A DNA stretch of 64,000 bases from Microbulbifer aggregans (lineage in GTDB: Bacteria; Pseudomonadota; Gammaproteobacteria; Pseudomonadales; Cellvibrionaceae): NCBI RefSeq assembly GCF_020524005.1, contig NZ_JAIVKK010000007.1, positions 206,279 to 270,278 of the forward strand. Reading direction: 5' to 3'. The first letter of the stretch is position 1. The number at the start of each line of letters is the position of its first letter. The notes beneath the pieces were generated by a model, which saw only the letters and a program-made list of their open reading frames with translations, did no database searches and was not told the origin of the DNA. Both the position numbers and the translations under genes were made by a program. This document shows, in pieces, positions 37,861 through 47,380 of this stretch.

Positions 37861-38004
37861 TCGCACTGCTTGGCTGGTACCCGCTTCGTGCGGGCCGGCA
37901 GCTGTGCATTGCCCCTTCTGTGTTAGAATCCGCCTCGATACAAGCTTGGAACCATCGTACAGCCTCACCGCAAGGAAAGGGCTGAGGTCAACACAGATAG
38001 CCGT

Positions 38005-39438
38005 ATGTTTAATTCCCTGATCAGCACTATCAAACGCTGGCACAGCAAGCCAACCCAATCCGATTCTCAGGAGATGGCAGGCAGTGCAGCCAAGAAACCC
38101 CGCACTAAGTCCAAATCGCCCTCCAAGCCCCGACGAGTCGTCATTCCCCGTAACGATCACGCCATTTCCCGACGAGACATCAGCCGCGCCGCTCTCACGG
38201 TAATGAAGCGTCTGCAGGAAGCCGGTTTTCAGGCCTATATCGTTGGCGGCGGCGTGCGCGACCTGCTGCTTAACGGCCACCCAAAAGATTTCGATGTAGC
38301 CACTGACGCCACCCCGGAGCAAGCCAAACAACTGTTCCGTGGCGCCAGGATCGTCGGTCGACGCTTCCGGATCCTGCACGCGCGGATTGGGCGCGAGGTG
38401 ATCGAGGTCACCACCTTCCGCGGGCATCACAGTGATGGCGAGGAACACGAAGCCCAGCAATCCGAACACGGCATGCTGCTGCGCGACAACGTCTATGGCG
38501 ACCTGGAAAGCGACGCGGTACGACGGGACTTTACGGTCAATGCGCTCTACTACACCACCGACGGTTTTGAGATTCACGACTACACCGGCGGTATGGATGA
38601 CATTGAGCAACGCCTGATCCGCATGATCGGCGACCCGGCAACCCGGTATAAAGAAGACCCGGTGCGTATGCTGCGCGCTGTGCGCTTCGCCGCCAAACTG
38701 GATTTTGATATCGAGCCGGGCACCGCCGCTCCATTAAAGGAGCTCGCACCACTGCTGCGGAATGTGGCCCCGGCACGCATGTTCGACGAGATACTGAAGC
38801 TGCTGATGAGCGGCCACGGTGTACGTACTTTTGAGCTGTTGCGCGAGCATCAACTCTGGCCACACCTGTTCCCGGACAATGCCGCACAGCTGGATAGCCC
38901 CGAAGCCCTGGAACTGACCCGCCAGGCGTTGCGAAATACCGATCAGCGGATTCGCAACGACCAGCGGGTTACCCCCGCATTCCTGTATGCCGCACTGTTG
39001 TGGCCAGCGATCAATTCCGAACAGCAGTTCCTGATGGACAAAGGAATTCCACCAGTCCCTGCTCTTGCTCAGGCGGCACAGAAAATTACCAGCTCGCAAT
39101 TGGTGCACACGGCGATCCCCAAGCGCTTCTCCATCCCCATGCGCGAAATCTGGGATATGCAGTCACGCCTGCCCCGGCGCGGCGGTGAGCGCGCATTCCG
39201 CCTGATGGAGCACCCCCGCTTCCGCGCCGCCTACGACTTCCTGCTCCTGCGTGAAGACAGCGGTGAAATCCCCAAAGGACTGGGACAGTGGTGGACGGAA
39301 TTCCAGCAGGCCGACGAAGACGGGCGCACACAAATGGTGCGCGAGGCGCCCCGAAATAGCCCGAAAGGAAAAGGGCGTGGCCGCCGCAACCGCGGCGGGC
39401 GCCGCCGCGGTGCGAAAAGTGGTGACAGCGCATCATGA
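38005..39438 (+). CDS. pcnB: Poly(A) polymerase I
   Basis: A 477-residue class II nucleotidyltransferase that adds 3' poly(A) tails to RNA and promotes decay. The catalytic core has the flexible loop VGGGVRDLLLNGHPKDFDVATDA and the second carboxylate region VTTFRG; RNA-binding helices follow (RYKEDPVRMLRAVRFAAKL). Both ends are basic: a Lys/Ser/Pro N-terminal region and a C-terminal Gly/Arg tail (KGKGRGRRNRGGRRRG), typical of PcnB. It overlaps folK by 4 bases (ATGA). Confidence 0.95.
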   Translation: MFNSLISTIKRWHSKPTQSDSQEMAGSAAKKPRTKSKSPSKPRRVVIPRNDHAISRRDISRAALTVMKRLQEAGFQAYIVGGGVRDLLLNGHPKDFDVATDATPEQAKQLFRGARIVGRRFRILHARIGREVIEVTTFRGHHSDGEEHEAQQSEHGMLLRDNVYGDLESDAVRRDFTVNALYYTTDGFEIHDYTGGMDDIEQRLIRMIGDPATRYKEDPVRMLRAVRFAAKLDFDIEPGTAAPLKELAPLLRNVAPARMFDEILKLLMSGHGVRTFELLREHQLWPHLFPDNAAQLDSPEALELTRQALRNTDQRIRNDQRVTPAFLYAALLWPAINSEQQFLMDKGIPPVPALAQAAQKITSSQLVHTAIPKRFSIPMREIWDMQSRLPRRGGERAFRLMEHPRFRAAYDFLLLREDSGEIPKGLGQWWTEFQQADEDGRTQMVREAPRNSPKGKGRGRRNRGGRRRGAKSGDSAS

Positions 39439-39911
39439 CCCGCTGCTTCATCGGTCTCGGCAGTAATCTTGAAAACCCGGCGGGGCAGTTGCGCTCCGCC
39501 CTTGATGATATTCATGCCCTGCCCCGCACCACATTGGAAAACTGCTCAAGCTTTTACACCAGTGCACCGATTGGCCCGGGTGAGCAGCCCGACTACGTCA
39601 ATGCCGTCGCTCAACTTGAGACAGCGCTTGCACCAAATGAGCTGCTCGACGCTCTGCAGGCGATCGAACAGCGACATGGCCGCGAACGCTCAGTCCGCTG
39701 GGGTGCCCGCACACTGGATTTGGATATACTGCTGTTCGGCAGTGAAATCATTGATACCACCCGCCTCACGGTACCCCATCCGCGTATGGCGGAGCGTAAT
39801 TTCGTGCTGGAGCCGCTGGCAGAGCTCACTCCCGAGCTGCAACTGCCCGACGGCCGCGACCTGGCAACGCTGCTCCGGCAGTGTCCGCCAAATCGGCTGC
39901 ACAAGCTGTAG
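39435..39911 (+). CDS. folK: HPPK (folate pyrophosphokinase)
   Basis: A 158-residue 2-amino-4-hydroxy-6-hydroxymethyldihydropteridine diphosphokinase of folate synthesis. The start CFIGLGSNLENPAGQL and the signature RWGARTLDLDILLFG with its magnesium-binding aspartates are diagnostic. It is translationally coupled to pcnB by a 4-base overlap, a common gammaproteobacterial arrangement. Confidence 0.95.
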   Translation: MTRCFIGLGSNLENPAGQLRSALDDIHALPRTTLENCSSFYTSAPIGPGEQPDYVNAVAQLETALAPNELLDALQAIEQRHGRERSVRWGARTLDLDILLFGSEIIDTTRLTVPHPRMAERNFVLEPLAELTPELQLPDGRDLATLLRQCPPNRLHKL

Positions 39912-39962
39912 CAGCGCCAAACTCCGGCACTGAAGCCCGAAATAAGATAAAGGAGTAGCCCG

Positions 39963-40664
39963 GTGACAAGGTCTTCCACTTCGGATACAGCACTCGATTC
40001 CCCCTCAATAGAGCTGGACTTGCAGGGTAAAGACCTGCCGCGGTTTATTGCCGTTGAGGGCAACATCGGCGTTGGCAAAACGACCCTGGCCAAGAAACTC
40101 GCCGCCACCTTTAACTACGATACCCTGCTGGAGCAGCCGGAAGATAATCCGTTTCTGGAGCGGTTCTACCGCGACCCGAAAAGTGCGGCCCTGCCCACAC
40201 AGCTGCACTTCCTGTTGCAGCGCTCACAACAGATCCAGGCCCTGCGCCAGAGCGACCTGTTCAAGCCGGTGAGGGTTGCCGACTTCCTGATCGAGAAAGA
40301 CCAGCTGTTCGCCGAGGTCACCCTCGATAGCGACGAGCTGCAGTTGTACCGCCAGGTGTTCGATCACCTGACACTGGAAGCCCCCAAGCCGGATCTGGTG
40401 ATCTACCTCCAGGCCCCGCTCAACGTGCTTCAGGAGCGTATCCACAAGCGCGGTATTGCCGCCGAGCGCACGATCAGCAACGACTACCTGGCCACTCTCA
40501 ATGAGGCCTACACCAATTTTTTCCATTACTACGACGAAGCGCCGCTGTTGATCGTCAACTGTGCCGAAATCGACATCGTCGACAGCCACAAGGACTACCT
40601 GCAGCTGGTGGAGTACCTGCTCAACGTCAACAGCGGACGCCATTACTACAATCCGGGCAAATAG
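39963..40664 (+). CDS. Deoxynucleoside kinase
   Basis: A 233-residue kinase of the dNK/dGK-dAK family that phosphorylates salvaged deoxynucleosides with ATP. The P-loop EGNIGVGKTTLAKKLA, the active-site DNPFLERFY and the ERS-like/lid region (KRGIAAERTISNDYL) are visible. A 20-residue Ser/Thr-rich extension precedes the core; the start is GTG 39963, after GGAG. It sits between folK and panB, where Pseudomonas has no such gene. Substrate preference is not readable. Confidence 0.87.
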   Translation: MTRSSTSDTALDSPSIELDLQGKDLPRFIAVEGNIGVGKTTLAKKLAATFNYDTLLEQPEDNPFLERFYRDPKSAALPTQLHFLLQRSQQIQALRQSDLFKPVRVADFLIEKDQLFAEVTLDSDELQLYRQVFDHLTLEAPKPDLVIYLQAPLNVLQERIHKRGIAAERTISNDYLATLNEAYTNFFHYYDEAPLLIVNCAEIDIVDSHKDYLQLVEYLLNVNSGRHYYNPGK

Positions 40665-40742
40665 CCCGCGATTGAAAACAACGGTAACCAAACCAACCCG
40701 GCGACAAGATCGGGCGCACCAGAGATTAATGAGAATCAACCC

Positions 40743-41558
40743 ATGCCATACGGATCCAGTGAACTCACCAAACCGATCACGGTACAGACCCTGCGCAAGA
40801 TGAAAGCCGATGGCGAAAAGTTCATCTGCGTCGCGCTTTACGATGCGCCCATGGCGGCCATGGCCCAGAAAACCGGTGTCGAGACCGTACTGATCGGCGA
40901 CTCTCTGGGCATGACTGTGCTCGGGTACGAGAGCACTATCCCCGTAACCATGGAGCAGATGATTTACCACGTTGAAGCCGTGGCACGGGGCAACAAGAAA
41001 TCCCTGATCATGGGCGATCTGCCGTTCATGACCTACGCCACCCCGGAGCAGGCACTCACCAACGCCACTCGCATCATGCAGGCCGGCGCCCATATGGTGA
41101 AAATCGAGGGCGGCGCCTGGCTCGCGCCCACCGTTAAAATGCTCAGTGAGCGCGGCATCCCGGTCTGCGCACATCTCGGCCTCACCCCACAATCCGTGCA
41201 CAAACTCGGTGGCTTCCGCGTTCAGGGCCGCGGCGACGACCAGGCCGGGAAAATTCTCGACGATGCCGTACAACTGGATGAAGCCGGCGCAGACCTGCTG
41301 GTACTCGAATGCGTACCGTCAGAGCTGGCTAAACGCATTACCCAAACCGTCTCGATGCCGACCATCGGTATCGGTGCGGGCGCCGAAACCGATGCCCAGG
41401 TGCTGGTCATCAATGACATTCTCGGTCTCACGGAAAAGCCACCGAAGTTTTCCAAGAACTTCCTGTTGGAAGCCGGCGATATCCCCGGCGCGCTGCGCAA
41501 ATACGCCGAAGATGTGAAGAACGGCCGATTCCCTGATGACACGCACTCTTTTAGCTGA
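40743..41558 (+). CDS. panB: Ketopantoate hydroxymethyltransferase
   Basis: A 271-residue PanB, which transfers a hydroxymethyl group from methylene-tetrahydrofolate to ketoisovalerate in pantothenate synthesis. The VLIGDSLGMTVLGYEST metal-binding segment, the KIEGG motif and the IGIGAG segment are present. The usual partner panC is not downstream; a thioesterase gene follows after 11 bases. Confidence 0.95.
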   Translation: MPYGSSELTKPITVQTLRKMKADGEKFICVALYDAPMAAMAQKTGVETVLIGDSLGMTVLGYESTIPVTMEQMIYHVEAVARGNKKSLIMGDLPFMTYATPEQALTNATRIMQAGAHMVKIEGGAWLAPTVKMLSERGIPVCAHLGLTPQSVHKLGGFRVQGRGDDQAGKILDDAVQLDEAGADLLVLECVPSELAKRITQTVSMPTIGIGAGAETDAQVLVINDILGLTEKPPKFSKNFLLEAGDIPGALRKYAEDVKNGRFPDDTHSFS

Positions 41559-41569
41559 GGCAGCCACTC

Positions 41570-42388
41570 ATGGAATTCAATGAAGTTTTGCGCGGTGCGC
41601 GGGAACATATCGCTGCGCAACAGCCGCTACAGGTTCCGGATGGCTGGGGCCAGGGACGCGCAACATTTGGTGGAATGGCGGCCGCCCTGCTTTATGAAGC
41701 CGTTGAAGAAGAACTGTCGCGCACAGTAGAGGGCAGTATCCCCCTGCGCTCGCTGACACTTTCTTTTGTCGCTCCAGCAGAAGTGGGAGAGTTGAACACC
41801 AGCGTTACCACACTGCGTGCCGGACGCTCGGCGGTCCAGATCGAGGCCCGCGCTACCCAGGGCAATCAGGTGGTCACTGCTGCGCTGGCAAGCTTTGGCA
41901 GACCGCGGGAATCTACCATCGTTGTTCGCCCGGCAGCCGCTCCGGCATTTCCCGCACCGCAGGATTGCGAGGCCCTGCCCTACATTGAAGGTATTGTCCC
42001 GGAATTTACCCGGCATTTTGATTACCGCATCGCCGCCGGTGGTCTGCCCTTCAGCGGCAATAGCGAAGCCTGTCTGGGCGGCTGGATCCGTTTCAAAAGC
42101 CCGACAGGCCCAACTGCCATCAGTCACCTGCTGGCACTGATCGACGCCTGGCCACCGGCGGTATTGCCGATGCTCAAACAGCCGGCACCCGCCAGCTCCA
42201 TGGCGTGGACAGTCGAGATATTGCAATCAGCCCAGGAACAGAGCGAAGCCAACGGTGAGGACTGGTGGCAATATCTGGCCGAGGTGGACCAGGCCGGGGA
42301 CGGCTATGCGGTTACCCAGGCCCGCCTGTGGGATGCCCAGGGCAATCTGGTGGCACTGTCGCGGCAAACGGTATCGGTATTCGGCTGA
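41570..42388 (+). CDS. TesB-like acyl-CoA thioesterase (double hotdog)
   Basis: A 272-residue protein with two hotdog domains of the TesB/4HBT_3 type: GRATFGGMAAALLYEAVEEEL in the first and ACLGGWIRFKSPTGPTAISHLLALIDAWPPAVLP in the second. Such enzymes hydrolyse acyl-CoA esters. The GG-containing first motif is conserved. It is 11 bases after panB, so it is co-transcribed, and it converges on zntB with 3 bases between stops. The acyl chain preference is unknown. Confidence 0.83.
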   Translation: MEFNEVLRGAREHIAAQQPLQVPDGWGQGRATFGGMAAALLYEAVEEELSRTVEGSIPLRSLTLSFVAPAEVGELNTSVTTLRAGRSAVQIEARATQGNQVVTAALASFGRPRESTIVVRPAAAPAFPAPQDCEALPYIEGIVPEFTRHFDYRIAAGGLPFSGNSEACLGGWIRFKSPTGPTAISHLLALIDAWPPAVLPMLKQPAPASSMAWTVEILQSAQEQSEANGEDWWQYLAEVDQAGDGYAVTQARLWDAQGNLVALSRQTVSVFG

Positions 42389-42391
42389 GCG

Positions 42392-43360
42392 CTAGAGCCA
42401 CTTGTTCCAGCGAAACACCAACAGCTGGATAGCCACTGTCACCACCAGTAACACACTGAAAATCAAAAACGCGTGCGGGTTTTCGGAGCCCGGAATCCCG
42501 CCCACGTTGATCCCCAGCAGTCCGGTGAAAAAACCCAGCGGCAGGAAAATCGCGGCGACAATCGACAGCATATACATACGGCTGTTGAGCTGTTCGGATA
42601 TCCGGCTCATCAACTCTTCCTGGGTAACGGCAGCCCGCTCGCGCACCGCATCGATGTCTTCGATATGCCGCAGCAAGCGGTCACTGACCTCACGCAAGCG
42701 AATGCGGTTGGCTTCGGTTACCCAGCCGACTTTCTCCACCATCAGCCGCGCCAGCGCCTCACGCTCAGGAGCGAGATAACGGCGCAGGGTAATGGTCTGC
42801 TTGCGCAGCATAGCTAGGTCAAATCGCAAGGTGCTACTGGCACCGGCCACTACCCGGTCTTCGAGTTCATCGATGGTGTCTTCGAACGAATCCACCGTGT
42901 CACTCATGCGCCACACCAGAAGGTCCGCCAGTTCCACCAACAGATCTGCGCAGGTTTCAGGGCCGCGCCCGGCATCCAGTTGCCGGCACAGGTCGCCAAC
43001 CGATAGCAGCTGACGCTTGCGGGTACTGATGATCCGCGCCTCTTCCACCCACAAGCGGATGGATACCATATCTTCCGGTTGCGATTCAGGGTTGAGGTTT
43101 ACCCCCCGCAGCGCAATCAGCAGGCCATCGCCGATACTCGTCGTGCGCGGGCGGGTTTCTTCCGTCAGCAGGGCTTCCGCGACCAGTGGCTCCAGGCCTG
43201 CGTTAGAACTGATCCAATCCCGCGCCACGGGGTCCGTATAGTCAAAATGCAGCCACAGGCGGCCATCGGATGGCGTCCAGGCCCGGGCTTCATCCCAGCT
43301 CAATGGCCGGCCTCCACCTTTGCCATCCAGCAGGTAGGCGTGAATCAGTCCGGTATCCAT
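42392..43360 (-). CDS. zntB: Zinc transporter ZntB (CorA family)
   Basis: A 322-residue CorA/ZntB-type divalent-metal transporter. A long cytoplasmic N-terminal domain (about 1-255) leads to two C-terminal membrane helices (about 262-282 and 294-314) with the pore motif written GIN (LLGINVGGIPG), the GxN signature of the family. ZntB proteins move Zn2+; assignment over CorA rests on overall resemblance and length. It stands at the head or alone in a leftward block. Confidence 0.85.
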   Translation of the reverse strand: MDTGLIHAYLLDGKGGGRPLSWDEARAWTPSDGRLWLHFDYTDPVARDWISSNAGLEPLVAEALLTEETRPRTTSIGDGLLIALRGVNLNPESQPEDMVSIRLWVEEARIISTRKRQLLSVGDLCRQLDAGRGPETCADLLVELADLLVWRMSDTVDSFEDTIDELEDRVVAGASSTLRFDLAMLRKQTITLRRYLAPEREALARLMVEKVGWVTEANRIRLREVSDRLLRHIEDIDAVRERAAVTQEELMSRISEQLNSRMYMLSIVAAIFLPLGFFTGLLGINVGGIPGSENPHAFLIFSVLLVVTVAIQLLVFRWNKWL

Positions 43361-43390
43361 AACCCCCTCCCCTTGCCCGGGTTCAGTCGC

Positions 43391-44254
43391 TTAGCGCGAC
43401 AATGTCAGACGAGCGGACGCCGATTCGCCGGCCGCCAGCTGCCAGCTATTGGCGAACGCATTGCCATGCTCTACACAGACAAATTCGCGGTAGTGATCGC
43501 CCACATCCGCCAACGTGGCCGCCAGGGCCTCACCAGGGTTCCAGGTAATCACGGTATGGCAATTGTCACTGTGTGCGGTGATCGGGTTGGCAGTGATAAT
43601 TTTTTGCGTCGCTGTCGCATGTTCAAAAACCCGGTCCACTTCGCCGGGGAAGGTCTGCACGTCTTCGAGACGGCAGCGGGCAAAATCGAGCGTTTTATCG
43701 AGATATTCAACGCCGCCGAGCCCCTCGACAGCAACCGCCGCAATATCATCCACCGCAAAATAGGAGTGCAGTGCCCAGCTGAACTCCGCTGTCTGTGTCG
43801 AGGTATTGGTGAGATTAAGCGCGAATTCCAGCTCTGCGCCCAACAGCACGGACAGCTCGCAGGAAAAGTCGGCAGAGAAGAGCGCATCACCACTGTGCCG
43901 GTAAGTGAAGACCAACTTCACCCGACCATCAGGTTCCTCGCTGGTTGTCGCCAGCTCCCACAATTGATTGCGCACCAGCCCGTGCTTTGGCTTGCTCGGG
44001 TCGGTACGGTTTACCCCAAACCAGGGCAGGCACAGAGGTACACCACCACGTACAGCGGTTCCAGGTTCAAAGACTGCCTGCGGGCTCACCCACAGCAGGG
44101 GAGGACGACCCGCGGCGGCGAACTCCAGAACCTGGGCGCCCTGTAGCGCAATCACCGCCCGGCATTTCGCCGTTTCAACCAGTACTACATCCAGACCGGG
44201 TTTGCCGTAGAGCGCGCCGGTATCGGTGCGCGTGAGAAATGCATCTGCCGTCAC
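43391..44254 (-). CDS. D-hexose-6-phosphate mutarotase (YeaD-like)
   Basis: A 287-residue galactose-mutarotase-fold epimerase. Sugar-binding landmarks include PLLWVSPQAVFEPGTAVRGG, PLCLPWFG, HGLVRNQLWEL and ALHSYFAV with the catalytic-type His. These enzymes interconvert alpha and beta anomers of glucose-6-phosphate. It is on the same strand as zntB, 30 bases upstream of it. Confidence 0.87.
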   Translation of the reverse strand: MTADAFLTRTDTGALYGKPGLDVVLVETAKCRAVIALQGAQVLEFAAAGRPPLLWVSPQAVFEPGTAVRGGVPLCLPWFGVNRTDPSKPKHGLVRNQLWELATTSEEPDGRVKLVFTYRHSGDALFSADFSCELSVLLGAELEFALNLTNTSTQTAEFSWALHSYFAVDDIAAVAVEGLGGVEYLDKTLDFARCRLEDVQTFPGEVDRVFEHATATQKIITANPITAHSDNCHTVITWNPGEALAATLADVGDHYREFVCVEHGNAFANSWQLAAGESASARLTLSR

Positions 44255-44337
44255 TGAGAAAACTCCGTGTTGTGCTCAGGAAATTATGTTTGCGGAGGGA
44301 ATGGTGCCACGAAAAGACGCTTCGTGGGACAGGAGTA

Positions 44338-45111
44338 TCAATCTGCTTTGTTTACCTGTAACCAGTCAAAGCCTTCCTGCTGGCAGGCAAAGATACAATT
44401 CGCGGCCTTGGCACTCGCATCGGCCAGCACCTCACGGGCGCGCTCCAGGCTGTTGTTCTTCTCGCTGATATGCGCCACCACAAGGTGCTGCAAGCGCTCT
44501 GCGCCCACCCTCTCGAGAAATCCGGCTGCCTGCTGGTTGCTGAGATGGCCGTAGGCGCCACCGACCCGACGCTTTAACGAGGGGGGATAGGGCCCCTGCG
44601 CCAGCATTTGCGGATCGTGATTGGCTTCCAGCACCAGCGCATCGCAATCGCCGAAATGGGTTTCGACATGTGGGGTAATGGTACCGAGGTCGGTCAGTAG
44701 CCCAAGGCTGCTGCCACGGCTGCGAAACACAAATTGCGCAGCTTCCCGCGCATCGTGCGGCACCGCAACGGGTGTGACCTGAATATCCCCCACGACAAAC
44801 GGCTGGTGGCCTTCGATCAGCACGACTTCCGGCAAGGCGCCTATATCGCGCGCGCGCAAAGTGCCCGGAGTCAGGTACACCGGCAGGCGATACTTGCGCG
44901 CCAGCGGCCCGACACCGGACATATGATCACTGTGTTCGTGAGTAACCAGGATGGCGGACAGCTCCGCCGGAGACATGCCGAGCCGCGCCATGCGCCGCTC
45001 GGTTTCTTTGATGGTGAACCCGCAGTCCACCAGCAGGCAGTGGTCGCCACTGGCGACCAGGGTGCCGTTTCCCTTACTACCACTGCCCAGGGAGGCAAAC
45101 CTGATCGCCAT
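44338..45111 (-). CDS. MBL-fold metallo-hydrolase (YycJ/WalJ-like)
   Basis: A 257-residue metallo-beta-lactamase-fold protein. The N-terminal FASLGSGSKGNGTLV and the metal motif THEHSDHMSG are typical of the YycJ/WalJ branch, thought to be nucleases linked to DNA metabolism or cell-wall signalling. Further ligands lie in VPHDA and YGHLSNQQA. It begins 6 bases after bamC, so the two are probably co-transcribed. Confidence 0.87.
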   Translation of the reverse strand: MAIRFASLGSGSKGNGTLVASGDHCLLVDCGFTIKETERRMARLGMSPAELSAILVTHEHSDHMSGVGPLARKYRLPVYLTPGTLRARDIGALPEVVLIEGHQPFVVGDIQVTPVAVPHDAREAAQFVFRSRGSSLGLLTDLGTITPHVETHFGDCDALVLEANHDPQMLAQGPYPPSLKRRVGGAYGHLSNQQAAGFLERVGAERLQHLVVAHISEKNNSLERAREVLADASAKAANCIFACQQEGFDWLQVNKAD

Positions 45112-45117
45112 GAATGA

Positions 45118-46296
45118 TCAGATCAGGTTCTGGCGAATCGCCATCAGCAGTTCAGAGGTCTTGGCTCGAGACAGCGGCTTGCCACGGGTGTTGCGGATGC
45201 GCACCTCCATGACACCGTCCTGCCCATCACGCATGACCACCAGATAGCCGGGGATATTGCTGTCCGGTGCGCCGCCAACGCCTTGAATATCGCTAAACAG
45301 TGCAGATTCTGCCTGGGCAGACACGTCAATATTCGCCAGTACCTGCTGCAGACTGAAGGCATCGGCCGACTTGGCCAGTTTGTCTTCACCTTTGCCCGAA
45401 CCCCAGCCGGAGAACCAGCCTTCGTCCTCGTCTGACAGCTCCCGCTCGCTATCGTAGGTTACGTAGAGAATACCGATATCGGAATCTTCTTTATGTAAAC
45501 GATAACCCCCGGTATTCAGGGCGTGAGCCACGGTCGCCCAGGCACGGTTTTTAGCCAGATCAAGCGCGATATAGGGCTCTTTCCCCGCCGGCTCCATCAC
45601 CTGTACTTTTACCTTGCTGCCGCCGATCGACTGCGCGACCAACGACGCCGCCGCTCCGGTAGAGTCTACCGCCAGGGCATTGGACATCTCATCGATCATC
45701 CAGCCTTCGCGCTCGGGGCTGCTGGACTGCGCCGGCCATTCCACCGGACCGTCCGTTGGCATATTCAGCGGCACGGCTAGGTGACGCACATGAATTTCCG
45801 TGGAGTCAGGTTGTACACCGGACTCCACCTGCAGGCGGTAACGGTCCTTGGTTTCCGGGTTGTCACCGAAGGTCAGCCACGCTGTCTCCATGGTGCCGGT
45901 GCCGGCATCGGAAAGCGCCAGCTGTAAGCCGGAAGAACGCAGGAAGTAATGCAGCTGCGGCCAGACTTCGTCCGGCGACTGATTGACCAGTACCCAGCGA
46001 CGGTTGCCCAGTTTCTGGATCTTGACGCGATCCAGGCCCACATTGACCGATAGTGCCTGCGGGCGCGGTACGACAAAAGACCCACGCTCGACTTCACCAC
46101 TGATCTGCGGCACCTCGTACAGCTCTTCCTGATTTTTGGTGCTGATACCTTCGGGCATCTGCAGCGGTGGCAGGCTGTCAGCCATCTGGTAGTCGTCACC
46201 GCGATCGCGGAAATATCCGTCGTTGCCGAAGATGCCACAGCCGCTAACGGCAGTGACAGCAGCGCACAAGAGAGCTCCGGCGGTAAATCTTGTCAT
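45118..46296 (-). CDS. bamC: Outer-membrane assembly lipoprotein BamC
   Basis: A 392-residue lipoprotein with a type II signal peptide and lipobox (AVTAVSGC, Cys20). The unstructured N terminus after the lipobox, which contacts BamD, contains YQMADSLPPLQMPEG. Two helix-grip domains follow, and the C-terminal LLMAIRQNLI is typical. It is a component of the BAM complex that inserts beta-barrel proteins. The dapA-bamC order matches E. coli dapA-nlpB. Confidence 0.93.
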   Translation of the reverse strand: MTRFTAGALLCAAVTAVSGCGIFGNDGYFRDRGDDYQMADSLPPLQMPEGISTKNQEELYEVPQISGEVERGSFVVPRPQALSVNVGLDRVKIQKLGNRRWVLVNQSPDEVWPQLHYFLRSSGLQLALSDAGTGTMETAWLTFGDNPETKDRYRLQVESGVQPDSTEIHVRHLAVPLNMPTDGPVEWPAQSSSPEREGWMIDEMSNALAVDSTGAAASLVAQSIGGSKVKVQVMEPAGKEPYIALDLAKNRAWATVAHALNTGGYRLHKEDSDIGILYVTYDSERELSDEDEGWFSGWGSGKGEDKLAKSADAFSLQQVLANIDVSAQAESALFSDIQGVGGAPDSNIPGYLVVMRDGQDGVMEVRIRNTRGKPLSRAKTSELLMAIRQNLI

Positions 46297-46365
46297 TATT
46301 GGTACCTTATCGGTTCAGTCATGGGGTGGTGCAGTCACACCACCGCTGTATTTTCCTGCAGCCTT

Positions 46366-47241
46366 TCAGAGTACGCCGGCGCTGCGCAGAGCTTCGCGCA
46401 CCCGTGCGTGATATTCAGGGGACAGACTGGTGAGCGGCAGACGAATTCCACCGTCGATACGTCCCATTTCCTTCAGGGCCCACTTCACCGGGATCGGGTT
46501 GGCTTCGACAAACAGTGCCTGATGCAGAACGTCGATACGCTGGTTGATCGCCCGGGCCGTTTCCGCATCACCGGCGATGGCAGCCTCGCACATCTGCGCC
46601 ACGGCTGCCGGCGCGACATTGGCCGTCACACTGATGTTGCCGTGGCCGCCCAGCAGCATCAACTCCACTGCGGTGGCATCGTCACCGGAATAGACCGCGA
46701 AGCCTTCCGGCACTGAGTCAATCAGCTGGCGCGCGCGCTCGAGGTCGCCGGTGGCTTCCTTGATACCAACGATATTGCTGACGGAAGTCAGTCGCTGCAC
46801 CGTTTCCGGCAGCAGATCAACGGCTGTACGGCCCGGCACATTGTAGAGAATCTGGGGAATATTGACGGCCTTCGCGACCGCCTTGTAATGCTGGTACAGG
46901 CCTTCCTGAGTCGGCTTGTTGTAGTACGGCGTTACCAGCAGACAGGCGTCAGCCCCGCACTTGGCGGCCGTTGCGGTGAGTTCGATGGCTTCTGTCGTGG
47001 AGTTGGCGCCGGTGCCGGCAATCACCGGGATGCGGCCCGCGACCTGATCCACCACACGGCGAATGACTTCCAGGTGCTCATGTACGTCCAGCGTGGCGGA
47101 CTCACCGGTAGTGCCCACAGCGACCAGTGAGCGGGTGCCCTGCTCGATATGCCATTCCACAAGCTCGTGCAGCTTTTCCCAATCGAGGCCGCCGTCTGCA
47201 TACATGGGTGTGACCAATGCCACCATACTGCCGGAAATCAT
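46366..47241 (-). CDS. dapA: 4-hydroxy-tetrahydrodipicolinate synthase
   Basis: A 291-residue DapA that condenses pyruvate and aspartate semialdehyde in lysine and diaminopimelate synthesis. GTTGESATL (pyruvate site), the [18 protein letters not shown] segment with catalytic Tyr, and the Schiff-base lysine in [10 protein letters not shown] are intact. It stands directly upstream of bamC. Confidence 0.96.
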   Translation of the reverse strand: MISGSMVALVTPMYADGGLDWEKLHELVEWHIEQGTRSLVAVGTTGESATLDVHEHLEVIRRVVDQVAGRIPVIAGTGANSTTEAIELTATAAKCGADACLLVTPYYNKPTQEGLYQHYKAVAKAVNIPQILYNVPGRTAVDLLPETVQRLTSVSNIVGIKEATGDLERARQLIDSVPEGFAVYSGDDATAVELMLLGGHGNISVTANVAPAAVAQMCEAAIAGDAETARAINQRIDVLHQALFVEANPIPVKWALKEMGRIDGGIRLPLTSLSPEYHARVREALRSAGVL

Positions 47242-47380
47242 TGCAACTCCTTCTCCAGCCGGCTACCGGGCCGGTCTGTACCGCAAAAAAATGAATGCGG
47301 TATGTTACTGAGCGTGCCAGTTCGATGCCAGCGCTAATAAGAGAGCGCAGCCCCAAGCCGTCCCGACACATCAAAAATGG

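Noticed and set aside
37872..37902. Hairpin GCTGG...CCCGC TTCGT GCGGG...CAGC as terminator of the sRNA
   Set aside because: The stem is good but no T run follows, and it lies close to the pcnB start. It may be leader structure, so I did not call it a terminator.
43079..44146. 355-codon plus-strand frame over zntB and the mutarotase
   Set aside because: It spans two well-supported minus-strand genes and shows no domain.
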